Of a stretch of 39,049 bases of DNA, positions 8,252 to 17,087 are shown one piece after another. Under the pieces are notes generated by a model. The model searched no databases. It saw only the letters and a program-made list of their open reading frames with translations, and was not told where the DNA came from. The stretch covers positions 1-39,049 of the forward strand of contig NZ_KB894510.1 in the NCBI RefSeq assembly GCF_000374485.1, in the 5' to 3' direction. The position numbers were made by a program, and so were the translations under genes. Each line of letters begins with the position of its first letter. Position 1 is the first letter of the stretch. The DNA comes from Algicola sagamiensis DSM 14643. Its GTDB lineage: Bacteria; Pseudomonadota; Gammaproteobacteria; Enterobacterales; Alteromonadaceae.

Positions 8252-10459
8252 CTAGAACTGAGTAGGAATATGTTGACTGTGTTTGAGTAATAGTTTAGTT
8301 AAGTCATCAGCACTCATGGGCTTGCAGTAATGAAACCCTTGACCAATCACACATCCATTTTTGATAAGAAAATGAACTTGCTCTTGGGTTTCGACGCCTT
8401 CAGCGATGACATCTAACCCGAGGTTTTTTGCAAGGGTGATGATGGTTTGGGTGATCTGGCTGTCTTCTCGATTGCTTGGAATATTAGCAATAAACGATCG
8501 ATCTATTTTTAAACAGTCAATGCTGGAATTTTTCAAGTAGGCTAAGCTCGAGTAGCCAATTCCAAAATCATCAATAGAAACTCGGATCCCATGGTTCTTC
8601 AGCGAATTTAAAAAATCCAGATGGAACTGAACGTTCTCCACAAAAATTTCTTCGGTAAACTCAATCTCTAACTTGCCCTGTGGGATCTCATTTTCTGTGA
8701 ATGAACTCATAACCACATCGGTAAAGTGTGGGGACTGAAGCTGCCGAGAAGAGACATTCACGGATACAGAAAGGTCTGTAAACCCAAGATGGTGCCACTT
8801 CGCAAGTTGTTCACATGCCGTTTTCACCACATATTCACCAATGGGTAAAATGAGACCTGTATCTTCTGCGATAGGGATAAACTCTGCGGGTAAAATTAAG
8901 CTGCCATCATGATCAACCCATCGAACAAGGGATTCGACTCCGATAATTCTGCCTGATTCCATCTCAACTTTAGGTTGGTAGTAAACAATGATTTCATTTT
9001 TGGACAAAGCGGAGCGTAAGCGTTTGTTTACTTCAAGCTTCGTGGCGTTATATTCGTCAAGATCGGATGTATAAAAGTGATATCGATTTCGTCCGTCTCT
9101 TTTGGCCTGAGCTGTTGCTTGCTCGGCGCGGCGGATGACTAAATCAGCTTCTTCTCCGGCAAGTGGTGCAATAGCAACGCCGATGCTGGATGTGACATAG
9201 ACATCATAACTTTCAATGATAAATCGTGTATCTAACGCTTTAAGAATTTGATCAGCAAGCTGGAGGATCTTCAGCTGATCGGTGATTTCGTAAAACATGA
9301 CGCCAAATTCATCGCCACTAAAACGACAAACGAGGCTGTTTTGGGGCATGATTTTCGCAAGGCGTTCGGCCACTTTATTCAGCAATGAGTTCCCAATATT
9401 GTACCCTAAAGCATTATTGATATCCGCAAAGTGGTCGAGATCAAGAAAATAAACTACCAGGTTTTCGCCTTGGCTGATTGCACTTTTTAATTTTTCTTCC
9501 AACTCGCGTTCGAATGCTCTTCGATTACTGAGGGATGTGATGGGATCGTGTTCCGCCAGAAAAGAAAGTTGCTGTTGAACTTTTTCATTTTCCTCAACTT
9601 GCTTTTTGAGCGCAAGGTTGGCGTGGTTCAATTCAAGGGACTTGTAATGGGTTGCAAGAAGTAGATAGCTGAGAAATGACAGGATACCTGTTAAGAGGAT
9701 CCCAATATACAAGGCTAAGTATTGAAAGTCTGTCCAACTCACATCGATGCGTTCTTGAGTCGGCCACAGGTCGATAATCAGGCTCGATTCATTGAAAGTA
9801 ATTTCAGCGCGGTTGCCCCAATCTTCTTTTAAACTTTTATCGGCGTAAAATTGATACACACTGTCTTTATTCGAGAATATTTCCAGTTGATAATTTTCGC
9901 TGAGATGGCTTCTGATCATGTTTTCAAACAAAGATTTACTATTGTATGAAAACATAATTAAACCCACCGTATGGTAATCATCAATAATCGGTGAAATGAG
10001 CACCAAATCTTTTTCATTTGCCAATAAATTTGGCTCACGGCTTGAAGAGCTTTTGAGTAACGCAAAGCTACTCGTGACGATGAGAGAGTCCTTATCCAGT
10101 GTTTGTTTAATTTTTCTTGGAGCGGCATTTAGAATTTCTTGTCGGCTGTTGACATAGGCAATAAATTTGAGATGGCGATTTCTCTTAATAATACTGTTCG
10201 CTTTATTTGACCATTGATCTCTGGTGGGAAAATAAATGGTTTCATCGGATTCACTGAACCATTTAACTAGCAAAGCCTGCTGGGCCAATTGTTGCGACAG
10301 TTGTGTTTTGACCTTGAAAAGCTCGTTTTTGAAGCCTTCCGAAAGATGGGAAGATTGATCTGCATTTAGTCGAAAAAAAACATTCCCTGAGATAAACAAG
10401 CCCAGGAGGAAAACGGCAATGGGAATGAAGTGTCTATATTTCTCAACAATTTGAATCAA
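8252..10459 (-). CDS. Membrane GGDEF-EAL cyclic-di-GMP protein
   Basis: 735 residues. TM1 is at about 13-31 and TM2 at about 247-268, with a periplasmic sensor domain of about 215 residues between them that I cannot name. A coiled-coil linker (about 275-300) leads to a GGDEF domain (300-460) and an EAL domain (485-725). The cyclase signature is SGDEF (381-385), with Ser in place of the first Gly, and DLDHFADINNALGY is upstream. The phosphodiesterase set looks complete: ESL at 509-511 for EAL, SVNVSSRQL, EIEFTEE, IDDFGIGYSSL, LKIDRSFI and VIAEGVET. I infer c-di-GMP hydrolysis, with cyclase activity uncertain. It diverges from the chemosensory operon starting at 10642. Confidence 0.93.
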   Translation of the reverse strand: MIQIVEKYRHFIPIAVFLLGLFISGNVFFRLNADQSSHLSEGFKNELFKVKTQLSQQLAQQALLVKWFSESDETIYFPTRDQWSNKANSIIKRNRHLKFIAYVNSRQEILNAAPRKIKQTLDKDSLIVTSSFALLKSSSSREPNLLANEKDLVLISPIIDDYHTVGLIMFSYNSKSLFENMIRSHLSENYQLEIFSNKDSVYQFYADKSLKEDWGNRAEITFNESSLIIDLWPTQERIDVSWTDFQYLALYIGILLTGILSFLSYLLLATHYKSLELNHANLALKKQVEENEKVQQQLSFLAEHDPITSLSNRRAFERELEEKLKSAISQGENLVVYFLDLDHFADINNALGYNIGNSLLNKVAERLAKIMPQNSLVCRFSGDEFGVMFYEITDQLKILQLADQILKALDTRFIIESYDVYVTSSIGVAIAPLAGEEADLVIRRAEQATAQAKRDGRNRYHFYTSDLDEYNATKLEVNKRLRSALSKNEIIVYYQPKVEMESGRIIGVESLVRWVDHDGSLILPAEFIPIAEDTGLILPIGEYVVKTACEQLAKWHHLGFTDLSVSVNVSSRQLQSPHFTDVVMSSFTENEIPQGKLEIEFTEEIFVENVQFHLDFLNSLKNHGIRVSIDDFGIGYSSLAYLKNSSIDCLKIDRSFIANIPSNREDSQITQTIITLAKNLGLDVIAEGVETQEQVHFLIKNGCVIGQGFHYCKPMSADDLTKLLLKHSQHIPTQF

Positions 10460-10641
10460 GGCTCATAGTTTCTTTCATTAACTTCTTGAATTAAAAATAA
10501 TCCTCCTACAGTACAAACGCAAACTTTCAGTTGGATTAACTTTACTTTAAACCTGACTGCGTCAACAATTTATACAGGCGCGATCGGGGATTGAGTCGTG
10601 ATATTGAGTATGAAGAAAAAAGATGAATGGGAATCCTGCAC

Positions 10642-11007
10642 ATGTCGAAAACTATTTTAATTGTTGATGACTCTGCTTCGCTACGTCAGGTTGTCAACAT
10701 TGCTTTATCCGGTGCGGGGTATCAAGTCATTGAAGCTGAAAATGGCCAAGACGCTTTGGATAAGCTGAATGGGCAGAAGATTCATCTTATCATTAGTGAC
10801 TTTAATATGCCCATTATGAATGGCTTGGAATTTTTAAGAAATGTAAAGCAAAACCCAATTTATCGTTTTACGCCCGTGATCATGCTTACAACGGAGAACC
10901 AAGACCAACTCATTCAACAAGCAAAAGATGCAGGTGCAAAAGCATGGATGACAAAACCTTTTAAACCGGAACAGGTCATTGCAACTGTCTCTAAGGTAAT
11001 CGTTTGA
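10642..11007 (+). CDS. CheY-like single-domain response regulator
   Basis: A 121-residue receiver domain with no output domain. It has the acidic pocket Asp9/Asp10 (IVDDSASLR), phosphoacceptor Asp53 (ISDFNMPIMNG), Thr83 (MLTTEN) and Lys105 (MTKPF). The ATG at 10642 gives the usual MSKTILIVDD start; another ATG at 10627 would add five residues. First gene of the five-gene operon cheY-STAS-cheA-cheW-cheW, and the likely phosphate acceptor of the CheA at 11293. Whether it talks to a flagellar motor or to another target cannot be read from the sequence. Confidence 0.93.
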   Translation: MSKTILIVDDSASLRQVVNIALSGAGYQVIEAENGQDALDKLNGQKIHLIISDFNMPIMNGLEFLRNVKQNPIYRFTPVIMLTTENQDQLIQQAKDAGAKAWMTKPFKPEQVIATVSKVIV

Positions 11008-11013
11008 GAAATT

Positions 11014-11286
11014 ATGCAACAGAAAATTAATTTGCCAAATGAACTGACATTACCATTTATCAGGGAAGTTTATTCTGACATTCATTTTCAGGATGGTGTT
11101 GAAGCATGTCAATTGGATTTTAATCTGGTTGAAGAGATTGACAGTAGTGGTATGCAATTAATGTTATTGGTCATGAAAAAAGCAAGATCAAAGAATATAG
11201 AGCTCGAATTTATCAATGTCTCACAGGGTATTGAACATTTTCTGAAACAATTTCAGCTTTCGCCGGAATTCGAGCCATTGGAGTGA
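11014..11286 (+). CDS. STAS-domain protein (anti-anti-sigma-like)
   Basis: A 90-residue stand-alone STAS domain. The signature is VEEIDSSGMQLMLLV, with Asp43-Ser44-Ser45-Gly46 at the place where SpoIIAA-type proteins carry the phosphorylatable Ser. It ends with the usual amphipathic C-terminal helix (GIEHFLKQF). It lies 6 bases after cheY and 6 bases before cheA, so it belongs to the operon. STAS proteins are found in some non-flagellar chemosensory clusters, where they probably bind a partner kinase or CheA-array component. No anti-sigma kinase is encoded nearby. Confidence 0.88.
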   Translation: MQQKINLPNELTLPFIREVYSDIHFQDGVEACQLDFNLVEEIDSSGMQLMLLVMKKARSKNIELEFINVSQGIEHFLKQFQLSPEFEPLE

Positions 11287-11292
11287 TATGTT

Positions 11293-13383
11293 TTGGATGT
11301 CTCCGCCGCATTTCATACTTTTATTGAAGAAAGTGCAGAGCTTCTTATTGAATACGAAGAAGCAATGCTGGCTCTGGAATCCAACCCAGATGATCAAGAG
11401 CTGCTCCACCAAGCATTTCGAGCTGCACATACGATTAAAGGGAGTGCGGGGTTATTTGGCTTAGATGTACTTGTAGATTTTACGCATCACCTTGAAAGTG
11501 TCCTCGATGCCCTACGCGATCAACAACTTACTGTTTCTGAAACAATCCTTTCTTGTTTAATTGAGTCGAAAGATCATGTCAAAGATTTATTGGATCACCT
11601 ATCGGAGGACTTTGAAGGGCATTATTCGGAATCGGTGATGGAAAATCATTCACGATTGACTCAAAAGTTGGCTAGTTTTTATCAACGAGAAAAACCAATT
11701 CAAGAGACAGAGACAGAGACAGAGACAGATAAGGACAATCCGTTGATGAGTCCTGAAAAGAAACCGTGGATCCTTTACAGTAAGTTTGCACCTGATTGCT
11801 TAAAAGATGGTTTTGATCCGGCTGCAATTTTCAAATATTTTAGCCAGCAGATTACTTTGCATCGAATTTTTGTATTGGAACAGGACCTGAGAGAAGACTC
11901 ACAGTTTGATCCTGAGGAATTCTACCTTTCATTTGTCTTAATATTCGAAGCAGAAGATGGCCCCCAGGCAATGAAAGATGCATTTGATTTTGTGCTGGAT
12001 AGCACGACGCTCAAACTTCAGCGAGTTGAAACTGCGTTAATACATAATACTGCTTTTTGGAGTCTTTTTTCAGACAATCAAATCAGACAATCGATTGAAA
12101 GCTACCTGAATATGCATTATGCCAAGCAACTTGCACCCCAGCCGCCTGTTGAACATAGCAAGCCCGAACAAAAAGGTGCTCGCAAAAGCACAATTAAAGT
12201 TGATGCATTGAAATTAGATACGCTGATTGATCTTGTTGGGGAAATGGTCATCGCAGGTGCCAGTACCCGTTTACGTATTCATCAAAGTGGTGATGAGCGT
12301 TTAATTGAAGCAATGAATACGTTGGAACAATTGTTGGAAGATGTGCGTGATAGTGCGCTCAAACTCCGAATGGCACCCATTGGGAACGTCTTTAGTAAAT
12401 TTAATCGAACCATTCGTGACGTCAGTAAAAAGCTCGGAAAGCAAACTCAGTTGGTGATCCAAGGTGGTGATGTGGAGTTGGATAAATCTTTCGTTGAAAG
12501 GCTGAGTGATCCACTGACTCACTTGGTAAGAAATGCGCTCGATCATGGTTTGGAAACCAAAGAAGAACGATTGGCAAGTGGCAAACCAGAAGCCGGTATT
12601 TTAACATTAAAAGCCAGCCATGAAACGGGAAGTATAACAATAGAGGTCAATGATGATGGTCGTGGGTTAAGTCAGGAAAAAATCCTCAGCAAAGCGATTG
12701 AAAATGGGTTAATCGAATCTGCGGATGGGCTTTCACCTCATGATATCTGGATGTTGATCTTTGAACCCGGTTTCTCGACCGCTCAATCCGTAACGGACTT
12801 GTCGGGTCGTGGTGTAGGCATGGATGTGGTCAAGAAAAATATTGATGAGTTACGAGGAACGATTGATGTCAACAGTATTGAAGGAGAAGGTACATCTTTT
12901 ATCATTCGGATGCCACTGACGCTTGCGATCATTGACTCTTTTCTGGTTCGTGTAGGGACCAGTGTTTATGCGATTCCGATGGATGTTGTGGTTGAATGTA
13001 TTGAGTTTAGTCCCTCGTTGTGTACGGATGTCATGAATGAAGCATTTATCAAACTTCGTGATAAATCAGTACCCTTGCTGAGTTTATTTCATGTCTTTAA
13101 TGAGTCGATAGCAGAGAAAGCAAACTTTGCGGTATTAATTGTGCGTGTGGGAGACAATCTGTTTGGGCTGGTGGTTGGGGAAATACTTGGAGAATACCAA
13201 ACGGTCATCAAACCGCTTGGCAATATGTTTGAGTCCTTGAAAGGGTTATGTGGTGCAACCATTTTAGGTGGCGGTGAAGTCGCTTTGATATTGGATGTTG
13301 CTGGTTTGGTCGATATGGTGTCAGGGAGTTACCCCCATTTAACCAACCAAAACCTGTCTATATCTGAGCATCTGGAGCTGTGA
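11293..13383 (+). CDS. cheA: Chemotaxis histidine kinase CheA
   Basis: 696 residues, class II histidine kinase. P1/Hpt: phospho-accepting His46 in AAHTIKGSAGLFG. Linker: ETETETET made by four copies of a hexamer (11704-11727). A P2-like region is at about 155-255. P3 dimerisation: STIKVDALKLDTLIDLVGEM. P4 ATPase: N box HLVRNALDHG (about 410), G1 VNDDGRGLS, F/G2 FEPGFST...SGRGVGMDVV. P5 CheW-like: IIDSFLVRVGTSVYAIPMDVV. The start is TTG at 11293 with GGAG at 11280-11283; no in-frame ATG gives a complete Hpt domain. It should phosphorylate the CheY encoded upstream. The stop overlaps the first cheW (TGATG). Confidence 0.95.
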   Translation: MDVSAAFHTFIEESAELLIEYEEAMLALESNPDDQELLHQAFRAAHTIKGSAGLFGLDVLVDFTHHLESVLDALRDQQLTVSETILSCLIESKDHVKDLLDHLSEDFEGHYSESVMENHSRLTQKLASFYQREKPIQETETETETDKDNPLMSPEKKPWILYSKFAPDCLKDGFDPAAIFKYFSQQITLHRIFVLEQDLREDSQFDPEEFYLSFVLIFEAEDGPQAMKDAFDFVLDSTTLKLQRVETALIHNTAFWSLFSDNQIRQSIESYLNMHYAKQLAPQPPVEHSKPEQKGARKSTIKVDALKLDTLIDLVGEMVIAGASTRLRIHQSGDERLIEAMNTLEQLLEDVRDSALKLRMAPIGNVFSKFNRTIRDVSKKLGKQTQLVIQGGDVELDKSFVERLSDPLTHLVRNALDHGLETKEERLASGKPEAGILTLKASHETGSITIEVNDDGRGLSQEKILSKAIENGLIESADGLSPHDIWMLIFEPGFSTAQSVTDLSGRGVGMDVVKKNIDELRGTIDVNSIEGEGTSFIIRMPLTLAIIDSFLVRVGTSVYAIPMDVVVECIEFSPSLCTDVMNEAFIKLRDKSVPLLSLFHVFNESIAEKANFAVLIVRVGDNLFGLVVGEILGEYQTVIKPLGNMFESLKGLCGATILGGGEVALILDVAGLVDMVSGSYPHLTNQNLSISEHLEL
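11704..11727 (+). repeat. Four tandem GAGACA hexamers inside cheA
   Basis: GAGACA repeats at 11704, 11710, 11716 and 11722 encode Glu-Thr four times in the linker between the Hpt domain and the rest of CheA. Changes in copy number keep the frame, so the effect would be linker length only. Confidence 0.8.
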
Positions 13384-13901
13384 TGGATGAAGATAAAGCA
13401 AGCTTAACATCAAGAGATCAGGCTTCAGGTGGTTTGATCCAAGTACTCACTTGTTTTGGAGGAGATCGAATCGTTGGGTTTCGCTTAAGCTCAATCTCTG
13501 AGGTGATTGAGTATACTATCATGACACAAGTGCCTCATATGCCCCCGGTACTCGAAGGTTTTGTAAATCTGAGAGGTACAGAGCTTCCTGTGATTGATCT
13601 AAACCGTCAACTCGGTGGATGTGATATGCCACTGACAAGAAAAACCTGTATCATCATCGTCGCGACAGAATATCAAGGAGAAAAAATTGAGTTTGGTATT
13701 AAAGTGGATGGTGTGTGCCAGTTACTGTCTGTGAAAGAAGAGCATGTCCTGGATCCACAAACCATGGGAGGACAGCTTCCGATTGCTTTTGTAGACTTTA
13801 TGATTGATCTTGGTGCGGATGATGAAGCATTACTGGTCTTAAAAATTGATAAGGTCATGGATTTGAGTGATCTGGTGGAGACGGACCATGCCAATCATTG
13901 A
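13383..13901 (+). CDS. cheW: CheW-type adaptor, first copy
   Basis: A 172-residue CheW domain (VLTCFGGDRIVGFRLSSISEVIEY, PPVLEGFVNLRGTELPVIDLNRQLG, FGIKVDGVCQLLSVKEEHVLDP). It couples receptors to CheA in chemosensory arrays. Its ATG (13383) overlaps the cheA stop by one base, and its own end overlaps the second cheW by 14 bases, so the three genes are translationally coupled. The RG of NLRG, important for CheA/receptor contact, is kept. Confidence 0.93.
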   Translation: MDEDKASLTSRDQASGGLIQVLTCFGGDRIVGFRLSSISEVIEYTIMTQVPHMPPVLEGFVNLRGTELPVIDLNRQLGGCDMPLTRKTCIIIVATEYQGEKIEFGIKVDGVCQLLSVKEEHVLDPQTMGGQLPIAFVDFMIDLGADDEALLVLKIDKVMDLSDLVETDHANH

Positions 13902-14382
13902 ATCAACGACATCCATCGATCAAACACAGCTTTTGTTCTTCTCGGTGTCTGAACATCTATTTGCATTGGGAATCGATCAGGTAAAAGAAATCCTTGAATG
14001 CCCAGATGTGACTCAAATCCCGATGACGACAAATGTGATTTACGGTGCGTTCAATTTAAGAGGACATGTTGTGCCCGTCATCAATATAGCGCTTCGATTG
14101 GGGCTTGAGTTTGATGGATTACATAAGCGTAGTAGTGTGATCCTCATCGACAAAACAACCGTTTCTTCCACAACACATGTCGGGCTATTGGTGTCTTCTG
14201 TCAAATCAATCCGTCCAGTGGATATCTCAGAACTGGAGCCTGCTCCGGTCTATGGCCTACCACTGGATCGTGAGTTGATTCATGGCATGATGTACGTCAA
14301 AGAAAAGAGCTGCTTATTACTCAATATCCAAAACCTACTCTCTCTGGATGCATTGAAAGAAACAATATTTGCGAATCAATGA
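13888..14382 (+). CDS. cheW: CheW-type adaptor, second copy
   Basis: A 164-residue CheW domain, clearly different from the first copy (FFSVSEHLFALGIDQVKEILEC, IYGAFNLRGHVVPVINIALRLGL, HVGLLVSSVKSIRPVDISELEP). The start at 13888 (MPIIESTT) has GGAGAC just upstream; a GTG-like extension at 13867 is unnecessary. Two unlike CheW proteins next to one CheA suggest that two receptor classes, or a CheW ring with mixed composition, feed this kinase. It is the last gene of the operon; no receptor, CheR, CheB or CheD follows. Confidence 0.92.
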   Translation: MPIIESTTSIDQTQLLFFSVSEHLFALGIDQVKEILECPDVTQIPMTTNVIYGAFNLRGHVVPVINIALRLGLEFDGLHKRSSVILIDKTTVSSTTHVGLLVSSVKSIRPVDISELEPAPVYGLPLDRELIHGMMYVKEKSCLLLNIQNLLSLDALKETIFANQ

Positions 14383-14443
14383 AGAGATGGGTTGTAATTT
14401 TTCGGTAATTCAAAGAAAATATGCGACTGGTCAAAAGATTTTC

Positions 14444-14526
14444 GCTCGTGAGAAAGTCTTGGCCACGAGCAATTTTAATCGCAATCAATTTCAATATATT
14501 GACATGTGACACTTGGTAGGTGTCAC
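14444..14526 (+). promoter_or_regulatory. thrS translational operator with a tRNA-Thr anticodon-arm mimic
   Basis: Two perfect hairpins lie in the thrS leader. The proximal one pairs GTGACAC (14506-14512) with GTGTCAC (14520-14526) and leaves exactly seven loop bases, TTGGTAG. Read as an anticodon loop this is U33, G34-G35-U36, A37, the tRNA-Thr GGU anticodon, at -36 to -34 from the ATG. The distal one pairs GCTCGTG (14444-14450) with CACGAGC (14464-14470), with a 13-base loop. An AT-rich single-stranded stretch (14471-14505) joins them. This is the domain 2 / 3 / 4 layout known for the E. coli thrS operator, where ThrRS binds its own mRNA and blocks ribosomes. The function here is inferred by analogy. 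Confidence 0.75.
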
Positions 14527-14550
14527 CACTGGAAAGGATAAAAAATAATT

Positions 14551-16464
14551 ATGCCTGTCATTACACTCCCTGACGGAAGTCAACGCGTTTTTGATCACCC
14601 TGTTTCTACTCTTGATGTTGCGAAGGACATCGGTCCAGGTCTTGCGAAAGCAACGATTGCAGGTCGGGTGAATGGAGAACTGAAAGACGCTTGTGATCTC
14701 ATAGAAATAGACTCCAATCTTCAAATCATTACATCAAAAGATGATGACGGTCTTGAGATTATTCGCCACTCTTGTGCGCACTTGATTGGTCACGCCATTA
14801 AACAACTTTGGCCAAATACGAAAATGGCTATCGGTCCTGTCATTGATAATGGATTCTATTACGATGTTGATATCGAAGAGCCATTGACACCAGAAGATCT
14901 AGAGGCGCTTGAAAAACGCATGATGGAACTGGTGAAGACCGAATATGACGTGGTTAAAAAGGCCGTCAGCTGGCAGGAAGCACGTGATACGTTTGCATCA
15001 CGTGATGAAACATACAAGATGGAAATTCTGGACGAAAATATCGACAAAGAAGACCGTCCAGGTTTATACCATCACGAAGAATATGTCGACATGTGTCGTG
15101 GGCCACATGTGCCAAACATGCGTTTCTGTAAGCACTTTAAACTGATGAAAGTTGCAGGTGCTTACTGGCGTGGTAACTCCGACAACAAGATGTTGCAACG
15201 AATTTACGGCACAGCATGGGCAGATAAAAAGCAATTAAAAGCTTATCTTCTGCGTCTTGAAGAGGCAGAAAAACGCGATCACCGAAAAATCGGTAAAACA
15301 TTGGATCTGTTCCATTGGCAGGAAGAAGCACCTGGCATGGTTTTCTGGCACAACGATGGTTGGACAATTTATCGTGAACTAGAGACATTTGTTCGTCAAA
15401 AACTTGTTGAATACGACTATGAAGAAGTCAAAGGCCCATTGATGATGGATCGCTCCCTGTGGGAGAAGTCTGGTCATTGGGACAAGTATGCAGATGGCAT
15501 GTTCACCACATCTTCTGAGAACCGTGAGTATGCAATTAAGCCAATGAACTGTCCTGGTCATGTGCAAATCTTCAACCAAGGTTTAAAGTCCTACCGCGAT
15601 TTACCATTGCGGATGGCTGAGTTTGGCTGTTGCCACCGGAATGAGCCATCAGGCGCACTTCATGGCTTGATGCGTGTGCGTGGCTTTACACAAGATGACG
15701 CCCATATTTTCTGTACAGAAGAACAAGTACAGGAAGAAGTGATCTCTTGTATCAAGATGGTGTATGACACATATCAGACTTTCGGTTTCGATAACATTGA
15801 AGTGAAATTATCAACACGCCCAGAAAAGCGCATCGGTGATGACGATATGTGGGATCGTGCAGAAGAAAGCTTAAAGCTTGCACTTGCAGCACAAGATATT
15901 TCTTATTCGATTCTGCCAGGAGAAGGCGCATTTTACGGACCCAAAATTGAGTTTACCTTGTACGACTCACTGGGCCGTGCATGGCAATGTGGTACTGTCC
16001 AGATGGACTTCGCACTTCCGGCGCGTTTAGGTGCAAGTTATGTTGCAGAAGACAATGAGCGACGTACACCTGCGATGATCCACCGAGCGATTCTTGGGTC
16101 GCTTGAGCGTTTTATTGGTATCTTGACAGAAGAGTATGCTGGATTTTTCCCATTGTGGCTTGCGCCAAAGCAGGTTGTAGTGATGAATATCACGGACAAA
16201 CAGTCAGACTATGTCAATCAAGTCATCGAAAATCTACGAGAAATTGGAATTAGGGCAACAGGGGACTTGAGAAATGAGAAGATTGGCTTTAAAATTCGCG
16301 AGCATACTTTAAAACGTGTCCCGTACCTATTGGTTGTCGGTGATAAAGAAGTTGAAGCAGGCGAGGTTGCGGTCAGAACACGTAAAGGTGAGGATCTTGG
16401 CAAGTTTTCACTTGATGCATTTAAAGAAAAAGTACTCGAAGAAGTGAATGCACGTGCAAGATAG
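14551..16464 (+). CDS. thrS: Threonyl-tRNA synthetase
   Basis: 637 residues, a full-length class II synthetase that charges tRNA-Thr. In order: N-terminal TGS domain ([17 protein letters not shown]), editing domain with [16 protein letters not shown] and the zinc/editing Cys-His block MCRGPHVPN, catalytic core with [45 protein letters not shown] (motif 2), [12 protein letters not shown] and [18 protein letters not shown] (motif 3), then the anticodon-binding domain ([11 protein letters not shown] to the end). First gene of thrS-infC-rpmI-rplT. An AAAGGA ribosome binding site lies at about 14533-14538. Expression is probably autoregulated through the leader hairpins. Confidence 0.98.
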   Translation: MPVITLPDGSQRVFDHPVSTLDVAKDIGPGLAKATIAGRVNGELKDACDLIEIDSNLQIITSKDDDGLEIIRHSCAHLIGHAIKQLWPNTKMAIGPVIDNGFYYDVDIEEPLTPEDLEALEKRMMELVKTEYDVVKKAVSWQEARDTFASRDETYKMEILDENIDKEDRPGLYHHEEYVDMCRGPHVPNMRFCKHFKLMKVAGAYWRGNSDNKMLQRIYGTAWADKKQLKAYLLRLEEAEKRDHRKIGKTLDLFHWQEEAPGMVFWHNDGWTIYRELETFVRQKLVEYDYEEVKGPLMMDRSLWEKSGHWDKYADGMFTTSSENREYAIKPMNCPGHVQIFNQGLKSYRDLPLRMAEFGCCHRNEPSGALHGLMRVRGFTQDDAHIFCTEEQVQEEVISCIKMVYDTYQTFGFDNIEVKLSTRPEKRIGDDDMWDRAEESLKLALAAQDISYSILPGEGAFYGPKIEFTLYDSLGRAWQCGTVQMDFALPARLGASYVAEDNERRTPAMIHRAILGSLERFIGILTEEYAGFFPLWLAPKQVVVMNITDKQSDYVNQVIENLREIGIRATGDLRNEKIGFKIREHTLKRVPYLLVVGDKEVEAGEVAVRTRKGEDLGKFSLDAFKEKVLEEVNARAR

Positions 16465-16492
16465 AATTAAATATTTCGTGGAGGAATAAACT

Positions 16493-17035
16493 ATTAAAGG
16501 CGGAAAACGCGGGCAGGTACAAGCCCCAGAAAACCGTATCAACGGTGATATTACAGCGAGAGAAGTTCGTCTTACAGGACTCGATGGTGAACAAATCGGG
16601 ATCGTCAGCCTGAAAGAAGCCTTAACAAAGGCAGAAGAAGCAGGTGTTGACCTGGTTGAAATCAGCGCAACGGCGAACCCGCCAGTTTGTCGAATTATGG
16701 ATTACGGCAAATTCCTCTACGAGAAGAGTAAAGCTCAAAAAGAGCAAAAGAAGAAGCAGAAACAGATTCAGGTGAAGGAAGTGAAATTCCGCCCTGGTAC
16801 AGATGAAGGCGACTATCAGGTAAAACTACGCAACCTGAAGCGCTTTTTAGAAGGTGGCGATAAAGCTAAAATCACACTGCGTTTTCGTGGTCGTGAGATG
16901 GCTCACCAAGAGTTGGGCATTGAATTGTTGAACCGTATCAAAGCGGATCTTCAAGACACTGCTCAAGTGGAGTCTTTCCCGAGTCGTGTGGAAGGACGCC
17001 AGATGATCATGGTACTCGCCCCACTGAAGAAGTAG
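16493..17035 (+). CDS. infC: Translation initiation factor IF-3 (ATT start)
   Basis: 180 residues. The frame has no ATG before residue 69, and the protein begins at the rare ATT at 16493: ATT AAA GGC GGA AAA CGC gives MKGGKRGQ, matching E. coli IF3, with GGAGG at 16480-16484. An ATG-only gene caller would start at 16697 and lose the N-domain. The N-domain ([43 protein letters not shown]) and C-domain ([49 protein letters not shown]) are complete. IF3 rejects non-canonical start codons, so its own ATT start gives the classic negative feedback on infC translation. The gene follows thrS by 28 bases. Confidence 0.97.
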   Translation: MKGGKRGQVQAPENRINGDITAREVRLTGLDGEQIGIVSLKEALTKAEEAGVDLVEISATANPPVCRIMDYGKFLYEKSKAQKEQKKKQKQIQVKEVKFRPGTDEGDYQVKLRNLKRFLEGGDKAKITLRFRGREMAHQELGIELLNRIKADLQDTAQVESFPSRVEGRQMIMVLAPLKK

Positions 17036-17051
17036 TAAGAGCTTCCAAGTA

Positions 17052-17087
17052 ACAAAAGCAGGGCTTGCTTGCAAGCCCTGCTTTTGT
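17052..17087 (+). terminator. Perfect 17-bp hairpin between infC and rpmI (terminator or attenuator)
   Basis: 17052-17068 and 17071-17087 are exact reverse complements (ACAAAAGCAGGGCTTGC and its complement), with two bases between them. The descending arm ends CTTTTGT, so the U-rich part lies in the stem base, as in many bidirectional terminators. It starts 17 bases after the infC stop. It could separate thrS-infC from rpmI-rplT, or act as a partial terminator. Confidence 0.7.

Noticed and set aside
14506-14526. Part of a tRNA gene
   Set aside because: The anticodon-like arm is perfect, but there is no acceptor, D- or T-arm (no GGTTCGAATCC-type sequence) nearby. It fits an mRNA operator.
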